From Archaeoglobales archaeon (GTDB lineage Archaea; Halobacteriota; Archaeoglobi; Archaeoglobales; Archaeoglobaceae): a DNA stretch of 57,018 nucleotides. The position numbers and the translations under genes are program-made. The stretch lies in contig JARQZL010000049.1 of the NCBI GenBank assembly GCA_029984855.1, forward strand, positions 1 to 57,018, written 5' to 3'. This document shows, piece by piece, positions 35,645 to 43,910 of this stretch (the first letter of the stretch is position 1; the number at the start of each line of letters is the position of its first letter). Below the pieces are notes generated by a model. That model saw only the letters and a program-made list of their open reading frames with translations. It was not told the origin of the DNA and searched no databases.

Positions 35645-36003
35645 CGCAACACCCCCTGTAAAGCCTCGATTACTTTTGGCCCCTGGAAGGGTTTTGTTAT
35701 GTACCCATCCGCTCCTGCTTTTATTGCCTGTTTCATCTTTTCCTCCTGTCCCACGGATGTGCACATGACAACCTTTGCTTTCGGATTGACCTGCTTGATT
35801 TCTGCGGTTGCAGAGATTCCATCCTTTATTGGCATAACTATGTCCATCATAACCACGTCTGGCTTGAGCTCTTTAAACATCTGCACCGCTTCAACTCCAT
35901 TTTCTGCCTCTCCGACTATCGTGTAGCCAGATTGCCCTTCGAGTATTCTCCTGAGCAACTTTCTCATGAATTGAGAGTCGTCAACTATCAGTATGTTCGC
36001 CAC
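35638..36003 (-). CDS. cheY: Chemotaxis response regulator CheY
   Basis: CheY carries the taxis signal to CheF and the archaellum. The ~121-residue receiver domain has DDS near the N-terminus, the phosphorylation site VVMMDIVMP, the CTSVGQ Thr/Ser switch position and the ITKPF lysine. Two GTG codons (36006 and 36003) can start it; 36003 is six bases after ggagg and is preferred. It is the first gene of the che operon and overlaps cheB by a few bases. Confidence 0.93.
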   Translation of the reverse strand: MANILIVDDSQFMRKLLRRILEGQSGYTIVGEAENGVEAVQMFKELKPDVVMMDIVMPIKDGISATAEIKQVNPKAKVVMCTSVGQEEKMKQAIKAGADGYITKPFQGPKVIEALQGVLRL

Positions 36004-36031
36004 CACAAACCTCCCTCCTCACAATAATGAG

Positions 36032-36052
36032 TATTAAAAGAAGTATATTAAG
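36032..36052 (-). promoter_or_regulatory. Promoter region of the che operon
   Basis: Two TATA-like elements (minus strand taatata at about 36044-36050 and cttttaat at about 36033-36040) precede cheY, with SD ggagg immediately before the GTG. Which TATA is used cannot be told from sequence. Confidence 0.45.
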
Positions 36053-36104
36053 GTTATGCCGTTACATAATGAGGAGCAAAATTCTCCAGAGTAAGAAGAA
36101 GTCT

Positions 36105-37376
36105 TCAGCAGCGGGTTAGTATCATGGCCACTCCCATCCCCCCTCCCACACAGAGGGCTGAGAGACCATATTTTGCTTTTCTCCTTTGCATCTCGTAAAG
36201 GAGCGTTGTGGTTATTCTTGCTCCTGTTGCTCCTATTGGATGACCGAGGCTGATACCACTTCCATGCACGTTCGTTTTCTCCGGATTGAGGTTCAGGTCT
36301 CTCATCACGGCTATCGCCTGAGCGGCAAAAGCCTCATTCAGCTCAATGACATCTATCTCTTCCAGAGTGAGCTCTGCCCTCTTTACAGCCTTTTTTATGG
36401 CAGGGATTGGAGCAAGACCCATATAAGCCGGATCTATTGCCGCACATGCATAGCTTGCAATTTTCGCCATGGGTTTAAGATTCAGCTCATCAGCTTTCTC
36501 TTCACTCATAAGGAGTAATACCGAAGCCCCATCGTTCACACCGCTTGCGTTTCCAGCAGTTACCGTGCCATCTTTTTTGAAGACTGGAGGGAGTTTTGCA
36601 AGTTTCTCAATACTTGTATCTCTTCTTGGATGTTCGTCTGTGTCAACCATCACACTTTCTTTTTTCGTTTTTACCTCCACAGGCACGATCTCCTCTCTGA
36701 AAATACCCCTGTCTATTGCACTAACTGCTCTCATGTGGCTCTCATAAGCGAGCCTATCCTGTTCTTCCCTGCTTATTCCGTAAAGCTCTGCAATATTTTC
36801 GGCCGTTATGCCCATATGGTATCCATAAAACTTCTCCCAAAGTCCGTCGTAAACCATGAGGTCTACAATCTCGCTGTTGAACATTCTATAACCCCATCTG
36901 GCCTTTGTCAGCGCATAAGGGGCGTTACTCATTGACTCCATTCCACCTGCAATAACAACATCGCTCTCTCCAGTAATTATGCTCTGGGCTGCAAGAGCTA
37001 TAGCCTTTAAACCACTTCCACAAACCATATTCACTGTGAACGCCGGCACTTCCTCAGGTATGCCGGCAAAAATTGCCGCCTGCCTCGCAGGATTCTGTCC
37101 CTGAGCCGCCTGCAGAGCGTTGCCCATTATTACTTCATCGATGTATATCTCGTCACCATCGTAGTTGTGATATGCCCTTTCGATCCCGGCCCCTCTGTGC
37201 AGTTTTGGAGGACGGCAATCCTGCCCTGAAATCGGCTTGAGGTTAAGCTTTTTGAGCAGACCTCTAATTGCTATTGCCCCAAGTTCGTAAGCCTGAAAAT
37301 CCTTCAGTGCTCCTCCAAATTTGCCGACAGGAGTCCTTACAGCCCCTGCAATAACAACATCCATGCTCTTCGGCAT
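36105..37376 (-). CDS. Acetyl-CoA acetyltransferase (thiolase) with an N-terminal insertion
   Basis: A 423-residue thiolase that condenses or cleaves acyl-CoA at the beta-keto position, probably in beta-oxidation or acetoacetyl-CoA metabolism. Landmarks are VVIAGAVRTPVGKFGG, the nucleophile Cys119 in NMVCGSGLKA, GGMESMSNAPY, NEAFAAQAIAV, GHPIGATGARI and the second catalytic cysteine in LCVGGGMGVA. Residues about 48-76 form an insertion, rich in charged and aromatic residues and with an extra Cys54, that typical thiolases lack. ATG 37364 would give a closer-to-standard N-terminus. Confidence 0.9.
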   Translation of the reverse strand: MPKSMDVVIAGAVRTPVGKFGGALKDFQAYELGAIAIRGLLKKLNLKPISGQDCRPPKLHRGAGIERAYHNYDGDEIYIDEVIMGNALQAAQGQNPARQAAIFAGIPEEVPAFTVNMVCGSGLKAIALAAQSIITGESDVVIAGGMESMSNAPYALTKARWGYRMFNSEIVDLMVYDGLWEKFYGYHMGITAENIAELYGISREEQDRLAYESHMRAVSAIDRGIFREEIVPVEVKTKKESVMVDTDEHPRRDTSIEKLAKLPPVFKKDGTVTAGNASGVNDGASVLLLMSEEKADELNLKPMAKIASYACAAIDPAYMGLAPIPAIKKAVKRAELTLEEIDVIELNEAFAAQAIAVMRDLNLNPEKTNVHGSGISLGHPIGATGARITTTLLYEMQRRKAKYGLSALCVGGGMGVAMILTRC

Positions 37377-37491
37377 GGCGAGGGGTTAATAAAATTTTTC
37401 ACCATTATTTTGTATTGATAAGATTAAGGGGTTAAGTTCCATCATTACTGTATCGAAATCTTTAAGGAGTATTGGTGGAAGGAGAGGATGC

Positions 37492-38169
37492 ATGAGAGCC
37501 TCAATGGGAATTAGAGAGCTCGATGAAATACTCAATGGAGGTTTGCCAGTCCCTTCTGCCCTGCTAATTCTCGGAGAAGTTGGCACCGGCAAAACTGTGC
37601 TGTGCCAGCAGTTTGCATATGCGCAGGCAAAATCAGGTTCGAGATGCACGTACTTCTGCGTTGATCATTCACCCGAACACGTACGGCTGAATATGGAGAG
37701 CCTGGGCTGGAATGTAAGGATGCTTGAAGAAGAAGGTTCGATAAAGTTCGTTGATCTCTTTGTTGGGAGGGTGGAAGAATCGGATGAAAGGTATCAGGGG
37801 AATGCAAGAGACTACGATAAGCTTGTATCATCAATAAAGAAGTTCATGCACAACGATAAGTTCGTTATAGACTCCATATCAGCGATAGCTTTTCTGCATG
37901 GTGAGGCAAAGGCATACGATTTGATACAGCGTTTCCATGGATGGTTGCTGAAAACAGAGGGTGTTGGTATTATAAGTGCAGTGAAAGGGATGCACACACC
38001 GGAATTTGAGGTTGCCATGCAGCATGCTGTTGGTAATGCAATCGTGCTTGAGGGAGAGGAAGGGGGAGAGGGTGTTTATCTGCGTGTAACAAAAACAACG
38101 AGAACGTCCCACATAAAGGGCAGGTTTGGAATAGAGATAGATAGAAAAGGTGTAAAGATACTTCTGTAA
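37492..38169 (+). CDS. KaiC-like RecA-superfamily ATPase
   Basis: A 225-residue single-domain KaiC-like ATPase. It has GIRELDEILNGGLP, Walker A GEVGTGKT (28-35), the YFCVDHSPEHVRLNM segment and a Walker B-like strand DKFVIDSISAIAF. The final strand TKTTRTSHIKGRF is also typical. It is divergent from the thiolase and stands alone, with a TATA-like tctttaagg about 27 bases before the ATG. No partner gene is adjacent. Function is not predictable beyond an ATP-dependent signalling or DNA/protein switch. Confidence 0.83.
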   Translation: MRASMGIRELDEILNGGLPVPSALLILGEVGTGKTVLCQQFAYAQAKSGSRCTYFCVDHSPEHVRLNMESLGWNVRMLEEEGSIKFVDLFVGRVEESDERYQGNARDYDKLVSSIKKFMHNDKFVIDSISAIAFLHGEAKAYDLIQRFHGWLLKTEGVGIISAVKGMHTPEFEVAMQHAVGNAIVLEGEEGGEGVYLRVTKTTRTSHIKGRFGIEIDRKGVKILL

Positions 38170-38170
38170 G

Positions 38171-39637
38171 CTAAACCAGCATATTCAGTCCTTCAAGCAT
38201 CGCTTCAACAGACGCCATTATTATATCAGTTCTTGCACCTCTCGCAGTTACAGTGCGCTCTCCCCTTTTCAACTGTACCATCACATCAACGAGAGCATCA
38301 CTTCCCCCGGTTATCGCATCAACTCGATAACTGACGAGTTTAATGTCTCCGAACTCCTTTATAGCTTTCTTTATTGCGTTGATTGCTGCATCCACAGGGC
38401 CCAGCCCAACTGCGGCTTCAATTATCTCCTGCCCGTTTATCCTGAGTTTGACACTTGCTGTGGGCATTATCTTCATGCCACTCACTATAGACAGATCCTC
38501 CAGAACAACCTTCTTCTCCCTCTTTATCTGTAGAACCGTCTCTATTATCGTTCTTACGTCAGCATCTGTAACTCTTTTACCCCTATCGCCTATCTCCTTT
38601 ATCCTTTTCAGAATTTCCCTCATCTGCTCTTCTGTTGCTTTATAACCGAGTTCTTTCATTACAGCCTCAACGCTTGCCCTTCCTGCGTGTTTGCCAAGAA
38701 CCAGATGTCTCTTCCGCCCGACCATTTCAGGTGTTATTGGTTCGTAGGCAGATGAGTTCCGGAGAATTGCAGAAGTGTGAATTCCACTTTCATGGGTGAA
38801 TGCGTTCTCACCAACTATCGGTTTGTTGAGAGGTAGAACAACACCAGTGATTTTTTCAACGAGCTTTGAAGTGTTGTAGATGTTCTGCTTGTTTATCTTC
38901 GTTTTAATACCATAAAGGACTTCGAGAGCCATCACTACCTCTTCGAGTGCTGCATTGCCAGCTCTCTCCCCCAGTCCGTTCACAGTAGCGTGGAATTCTC
39001 TTGCCCCCCCTTTCACCGCATAAACTGTATTTATGTTTGCAAGCCCGAAATCGTCATGGCAGTGGATCGCAATGGGAACGCTGAATTCCTTGCAGAGCTC
39101 TTTCATCACCATCTCGCTTCGTTCTGGAGTGAGAACTCCTACAGTGTCAGCATACGTGAGTCTGTCGGCCTTTGCATCAACCGCAGCTCTAAACAGCCTT
39201 TTTATAAACTCTAAATCAGCTCTTGATGCATCCTCGCCCCCGAATTCAACAATCAGCCCCCTCTCCTTGGCATATTCTACAGCTTCTATGGCCATCTCTA
39301 CCACATCATTCTCACTCTTCTTCGGGAATTTGGTTGAGATGTGAATGGGGGATGAAGGTGCGACCATAAACACCGAATCTGCACCTGCTTCTGCAGCAGC
39401 ATCGATATCGACCTTCTTAATTCTTGCAAAGCTGCATATCTCAGCCCCGAGTCCCGCATTTGCAATCTCCTTAATTGCATTAAAATCTCCTTCCGATGCA
39501 ATGGCCGTTCCTGCTTCAATTATATCCACACCAAGCCTGTCGAGGGCTTCCGCTATCATCAGCTTCTGTTCAACGCTAAGCGATACTCCGGGTGTTTGTT
39601 CACCATCTCTCAATGTTGTATCAAGTACCATGGGCAT
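38171..39637 (-). CDS. cimA: Citramalate / 2-isopropylmalate synthase
   Basis: A DRE-TIM metallolyase that condenses acetyl-CoA with a 2-oxoacid. The ~488-residue protein has LDTTLRDGEQTPGVSLS, the metal ligands HCHDDFGLA, the GLGERAGNAALEEVV segment and the C-terminal LeuA allosteric domain, about 360-488 (MPTASVKLRINGQE). The length is close to archaeal CimA, which makes citramalate from pyruvate for isoleucine; LeuA and homocitrate synthases of archaea share this architecture, so specificity is uncertain. ATG 39637 is favoured by TATA spacing over GTG 39646. Confidence 0.85.
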   Translation of the reverse strand: MPMVLDTTLRDGEQTPGVSLSVEQKLMIAEALDRLGVDIIEAGTAIASEGDFNAIKEIANAGLGAEICSFARIKKVDIDAAAEAGADSVFMVAPSSPIHISTKFPKKSENDVVEMAIEAVEYAKERGLIVEFGGEDASRADLEFIKRLFRAAVDAKADRLTYADTVGVLTPERSEMVMKELCKEFSVPIAIHCHDDFGLANINTVYAVKGGAREFHATVNGLGERAGNAALEEVVMALEVLYGIKTKINKQNIYNTSKLVEKITGVVLPLNKPIVGENAFTHESGIHTSAILRNSSAYEPITPEMVGRKRHLVLGKHAGRASVEAVMKELGYKATEEQMREILKRIKEIGDRGKRVTDADVRTIIETVLQIKREKKVVLEDLSIVSGMKIMPTASVKLRINGQEIIEAAVGLGPVDAAINAIKKAIKEFGDIKLVSYRVDAITGGSDALVDVMVQLKRGERTVTARGARTDIIMASVEAMLEGLNMLV

Positions 39638-39714
39638 ATATACCACTGCTTAGACAAAGATAAAGAATCATTTTAAATCCTTTTTGGTAAGCTGAAGCAT
39701 ATATTAAAAGACTT

Positions 39715-41370
39715 CTAAACAATCTCAAGAACGTAAATTCCGAGAAGTGCGGTAAGAATAACCTGAAAGGCCATAATCGCCCAGAGAAGATACAGGGCTT
39801 TCTCTCCAATATCTATGAAAACTTTTTCCACTGCATCAAAAAATTTCTTCCCCATAACTCTGATCTCCACGTCCTTCCTGCTGTAGCTTACTTTGCCATC
39901 CTCAAATCTTGAAGAACTGAAGGCTCTCTCAAGAAAGCTGATGACAATCTTCTCGTCTATTTCATCACCTCCAACGGGTTTGTACCCCACTTTTGGCGAG
40001 ATTCCGGTTTTTGAATGGTCATCTGTGGAGACCACAGTAAGTTTAACTCCATAATCCAGTGCAAAATCTTCTATTTTCTGTCTGAAATTCTTTCTGATGT
40101 TATTCCCGTCGAGCATGAGTATACCGTGGGTTTCACTCTCATACTTGAGCATGAGCAGCGCAATCCACCCACATATACTGCTTGTCTCGCACTTCTCTTT
40201 AAGAAAACAGTATTTTACATGATCTTTTATCCGGGGTATGCTGCACGCCTGTCTTACCAGTTCCTCCAGCTCGTAAAAATCTTCCGCATCGATGTCAAAC
40301 CCCTCCATGTGAGCGTTGTGTGCTTCAGCGAGTACAACCTCTCCAAGGTACCTCTCAGCGATACTGTTGATCTCCGGCGGCATGTCATCTGTTGCATACT
40401 TTCCGCTGAATATCAGAAGCGTAACGCAGTCGAAGGGAAAAACTCTGAGCAGAAATTTCTCACCTTCTACCTCAAAAGGCCTGTAAGCGTTGCCTGCAGG
40501 CAGAGCCTGAGCCCTATTTATGTTTTCAACAATTTTTTCCACGTCTTTACGGGTTGCGGGGTTCAGCTCGTGTTTGGTGGCAGAATGCAGGTACATTGTA
40601 TTCGGCATCTCGAGAATTCTCCCAACAAGTCTGGCACCTCCTATATTTCTCAGCGGGCCGGGGTGGAATGAAGTGGAGATTACTCTGACCTCTCCTATTG
40701 AAAGACACTTTATCCAGCCATTTTTTAACTCTCCTGCTCTTTCAAGCCACTTCTCGAAGTAATCTGGCTTACATGTGAGCCAGAAGAGAATAAAGGACTT
40801 CAAAAGCAGTCTGGTATTGAATATCCCGTAGTCTCTGTCGAGGTACTTGATGTATACCATACCAAGAGAGATACCGGCAACGCTTGCAATTGCATAACTT
40901 GTCATTTTGTGGGGGGCGTTGAAGGAATACATCTGATTTACAGGATAAAGAGCAAAAAGAATGAAGAGAACTGCAAGAACGACTCTGTTCTCATTCGATT
41001 CTGAAGTGAAGTAAAGGACGAGGGTTAAAAGAGCTGCAATAGATGCAGGAGCAAGTACTATGAGTTCAAAGAAGCCCAGATGAATGACAATGAAGTCAAA
41101 GACTTCTGTGAATATCAGAAGGAGTAGTACCAGAAAGAAAACTCTCCTGCTGTTGAAAGCAAGCCCTATAAAGCGTGAAACTACAAGCAGTAAGATTATC
41201 ATAGCAAGACCGATAAAAAAATAGCGCTGAGCGAAAAATGTTTTACTCGTTGTGCTGTTGAGAATGGATGCAAGAAGTATGGTTACAAGGCCGAGAGATA
41301 CGGATATACGCTTTCTCGGTATGGCAAACAGCTTTGAGTAGAATTTTTCGATGAGCTTTTTGTCAATCAT
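39715..41370 (-). CDS. DUF2070 family membrane protein
   Basis: This ~551-residue protein has an N-terminal block of about seven membrane segments (residues 22-195), a large soluble domain and a C-terminal membrane helix near 525-548. The soluble part includes VRVISTSFHPGPLRNIGG, EVVLAEAHNAHMEG and VVSTDDHSKT. These His- and Asp-rich motifs fit the archaeal DUF2070 family and hint at a metal-dependent hydrolase facing one side of the membrane. Function is unknown. ATG 41376 is an alternative start, and a TATA-like gaatttaaatt lies about 27 bases upstream. Confidence 0.75.
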   Translation of the reverse strand: MIDKKLIEKFYSKLFAIPRKRISVSLGLVTILLASILNSTTSKTFFAQRYFFIGLAMIILLLVVSRFIGLAFNSRRVFFLVLLLLIFTEVFDFIVIHLGFFELIVLAPASIAALLTLVLYFTSESNENRVVLAVLFILFALYPVNQMYSFNAPHKMTSYAIASVAGISLGMVYIKYLDRDYGIFNTRLLLKSFILFWLTCKPDYFEKWLERAGELKNGWIKCLSIGEVRVISTSFHPGPLRNIGGARLVGRILEMPNTMYLHSATKHELNPATRKDVEKIVENINRAQALPAGNAYRPFEVEGEKFLLRVFPFDCVTLLIFSGKYATDDMPPEINSIAERYLGEVVLAEAHNAHMEGFDIDAEDFYELEELVRQACSIPRIKDHVKYCFLKEKCETSSICGWIALLMLKYESETHGILMLDGNNIRKNFRQKIEDFALDYGVKLTVVSTDDHSKTGISPKVGYKPVGGDEIDEKIVISFLERAFSSSRFEDGKVSYSRKDVEIRVMGKKFFDAVEKVFIDIGEKALYLLWAIMAFQVILTALLGIYVLEIV

Positions 41371-41376
41371 CTGCAT

Positions 41377-41467
41377 GCGGTTGTGAGTGAGAATTTAAAT
41401 TCATTGCGTTGCGAATGCAGAAAAATAACATGGAAGGATTTTTATTCCCAGATATACAGTTTTTGCC
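41377..41467. promoter_or_regulatory. Divergent promoter region (DUF2070 / TPR genes)
   Basis: The minus-strand TATA gaatttaaatt (about 41393-41403) and the plus-strand ggatttttatt (about 41436-41446) each sit about 27 bases from a start, so both genes appear leaderless. Confidence 0.5.
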
Positions 41468-42457
41468 ATGGACAGATATACAGCTTTAGCAGTCGTATTT
41501 GTTGCCACAATTGTTGCAGTTGCAGCAGGGATAGTACACTGCTTTGGAGCCATCGTTCTGCTTCGCATAATCCTTGGATTGGGATATGCAGCCGTTGCAG
41601 CTCTGCTTGCGGTGGTATTTGGCATTCTTACTTATGCAAGATCAAAGTATGCAATTGCAGCCCTCATCGGGCTAATCCCAGCAGTTTATGCGGCCTATCA
41701 GTCCTATACATGGAATCATCCACTTCATATTGGATACATAACCGCCGGATACATTGTAGCGGCAATAGCCGGCCTGTGGTGGCTTACAGAGCCGGATATG
41801 AGCATTACAGAAAGGTTAAGAAGTGCTCAAGCCCTTGAAAAAGCCGGAAAGTTCAGGATTGCTGCAAGGAAGTATGAGAAGAAGGGGAACTACGTAAGGG
41901 CTGCTGAATGCTACGTTAAAGCAGGAATGCTTGAATCAGCAGCGTGGTGTTACGAGAAAGCCGGAATGTATAATAAAGCTGCAGAGCTCTACGAAAAACT
42001 TGCAGAGAATAAAAAAGAAGGATACTACTGGAAAGAGGCATACGAATTCTGGAAGAAAACTGGAAATAAGGAGAAAGCTGCTGAATGCCTCGAAAAGTAT
42101 GCCGGGGAGGAACCATGGTACTGGGAGGATGTTGCGAAACTATGGGAAGAGACTGGAAACAAGGAGAAAGCAGAGAATGCATGGAAGAGGGCTTTAGAAT
42201 ACTACACAAAAGAGGCTGAAGAAGAGGGGGTCTTCTGGGAGGATGTGGCAAAGATATACGAGAAGCTTGGCGAAGAGGAGAAAGCAAAGCAGGCAATGAT
42301 GAAGTACGTAGAGTACTGCGAGAAAGAGGCAGAAAGAGACGCTGCATGGTGGAAGCATGCTGGTGAAGCTTATGAGAAGCTCGGAATGAAGGAGAAAGCA
42401 AAGCAGGCAAGGAAGAAGTATGAAGAGTACAAAGGCGGGAGAGATCAACATGCCTGA
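41468..42457 (+). CDS. TPR-repeat membrane protein
   Basis: A 329-residue protein with about four membrane segments in residues 1-110, then about 220 residues of TPR-like helical repeats. The repeats have GKFRIAARKYEKKGNYVRAAE, cut here to its core AARKYEKKGNYVRAAE, AAWCYEKAGMYNKAAELYEKL and several EKLGxxEKAKQA units. The C-terminal repeats are Trp- and Glu-rich (WYWEDVAKLWEETGNKEKA). It probably scaffolds a complex at the inner face of the membrane. Its stop overlaps the Nnr start by eight bases. Confidence 0.75.
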   Translation: MDRYTALAVVFVATIVAVAAGIVHCFGAIVLLRIILGLGYAAVAALLAVVFGILTYARSKYAIAALIGLIPAVYAAYQSYTWNHPLHIGYITAGYIVAAIAGLWWLTEPDMSITERLRSAQALEKAGKFRIAARKYEKKGNYVRAAECYVKAGMLESAAWCYEKAGMYNKAAELYEKLAENKKEGYYWKEAYEFWKKTGNKEKAAECLEKYAGEEPWYWEDVAKLWEETGNKEKAENAWKRALEYYTKEAEEEGVFWEDVAKIYEKLGEEEKAKQAMMKYVEYCEKEAERDAAWWKHAGEAYEKLGMKEKAKQARKKYEEYKGGRDQHA

Positions 42458-43886
42458 AACCATAACCACAGCCGAAATAGCTGCAATTGATTTGAACTGC
42501 GAATATCATGGTCTTTCAAGCCTCCAGCTCATGGAGAATGCCGGAAAATCTATAGCAGATGAGATAAAGAGGAGATTCGATCATGGAAGAATTGCAATCT
42601 TTGCAGGTCTTGGAAACAATGGAGGAGATGCATTCGTTGCTGCGAGGCACCTGAAGAACTACAATATTGAAGTGTTCCTTCTTGGGAGGGCTTCAGAGAT
42701 CAGGACAGAAATAGCAAAAAGGAACTTTGAGGTAATCCGGAAAGCTGGCATTCCGGTGAGGGAGATAAGAGATTCCACCTATATCGAACTTGATAGTCAG
42801 GACATCATAATTGATGCAATGCTCGGTACAGGCGTGAAAGGAAAGCTAAGACAGCCGTATGCCTGTGCTGTTGAAGCTATAAACTCCTGTAAAACTTATG
42901 TTGTAGCTGTTGATGTTCCCACAGGTCTGAACCCTGACACGGGTGAATACGAAATTGCCGTTAAAGCTGATCTGACCATCACATTTCACAGGGCAAAGCC
43001 CGGACTTCTGAAAGCAAAAGACGTTGCAGGGGAGATTGTTGTAAAGGACATAGGGATACCACCAGCATTTGAGGAGCTCGCCGGTCCCGGGGACGTCAGA
43101 ATGGTATACAGAAGACAGAGAGGGGGCCACAAGGGAACCCACGGAAGAGTACTCGTTGTCGGTGGAGGACCATATACAGGCGCTCCAGCGCTTGCAGCTC
43201 TCGCCTCATATTCTGCCGGAGCAGACCTTGTAACTGTTGCAGTCCCAGAAAAAGTTTGCAGGGTCGTTGCATCGTTCTCTCCAGATTTAATTGTCAGAGG
43301 GCTTGAGGGTGATGAACTCAGCATGAAGAACATCGGAGAGATCCGGAAGCTGGCAGCAAAGCATCATGTCGTTGTGATGGGTATGGGTGCGGATGACATC
43401 AGGGAATTTGCAGAAGAGGTTTTGAAGCTGGATGAAGTTAAAAAAGCAGTCCTCGATGCTGGAGCCCTCCTGTCAGGAGCCCCAGAAGATGTTAAATGCA
43501 TCCTTACACCTCATCAGGGAGAATTCAGGAGAGTTTTTGGCCTTGAGCCCTCGAAGCAAAACGTAAAGAAGGTTGCAAAGCCAAACGCCGTGGTTCTTCT
43601 TAAGGGCCCCGAAGATTTGATCTCAGATGGTGAAGAAGTGAGAGTAAATACGAGTGGAAATGCTGGTATGACTGTTGGTGGTACAGGAGACGTTCTTGCC
43701 GGAGTTGCCGGAGCATTTCTTGTTCACGGCAATCCTCTCTGGGCAGCAAGTGCAGCAGCTTTCATAAACGGAAGGGCTGGAGATATCTGTTTTGAGAAGT
43801 ACGGTTACAACTATCGTGCAACGGATATCATCGAGGAGATACCTGTCGCAATCAAAAGTGCCCTCGAATTCGGAAAAAACTTATAA
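42450..43886 (+). CDS. nnr: Bifunctional NAD(P)HX epimerase / ADP-dependent dehydratase
   Basis: This repairs hydrated NAD(P)H. The 478-residue protein has an N-terminal YjeF-type epimerase domain (LMENAGKSIADEI, GLGNNGGDAFVAARHL, DAMLGTGVKG, VAVDVPTGLNPDTGE) and a C-terminal ribokinase-like dehydratase domain. That domain has GGHKGTHGRVLVVGG, TPHQGEFRRVFG and NAGMTVGGTGDVLAGVAG. ATG 42450 gives the normal N-terminus; a longer frame opens at 42420 but without the family start. It is coupled to the TPR gene by overlap. Confidence 0.93.
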   Translation: MPETITTAEIAAIDLNCEYHGLSSLQLMENAGKSIADEIKRRFDHGRIAIFAGLGNNGGDAFVAARHLKNYNIEVFLLGRASEIRTEIAKRNFEVIRKAGIPVREIRDSTYIELDSQDIIIDAMLGTGVKGKLRQPYACAVEAINSCKTYVVAVDVPTGLNPDTGEYEIAVKADLTITFHRAKPGLLKAKDVAGEIVVKDIGIPPAFEELAGPGDVRMVYRRQRGGHKGTHGRVLVVGGGPYTGAPALAALASYSAGADLVTVAVPEKVCRVVASFSPDLIVRGLEGDELSMKNIGEIRKLAAKHHVVVMGMGADDIREFAEEVLKLDEVKKAVLDAGALLSGAPEDVKCILTPHQGEFRRVFGLEPSKQNVKKVAKPNAVVLLKGPEDLISDGEEVRVNTSGNAGMTVGGTGDVLAGVAGAFLVHGNPLWAASAAAFINGRAGDICFEKYGYNYRATDIIEEIPVAIKSALEFGKNL

Positions 43887-43910
43887 GCTGATTTTTTTAT
43901 AAGTATAATA

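Noticed and set aside
35644-35764. A longer CheB starting at ATG 35764
   Set aside because: It would place 40 non-homologous residues before the receiver domain inside cheY; the ATT with a strong SD fits the family start.
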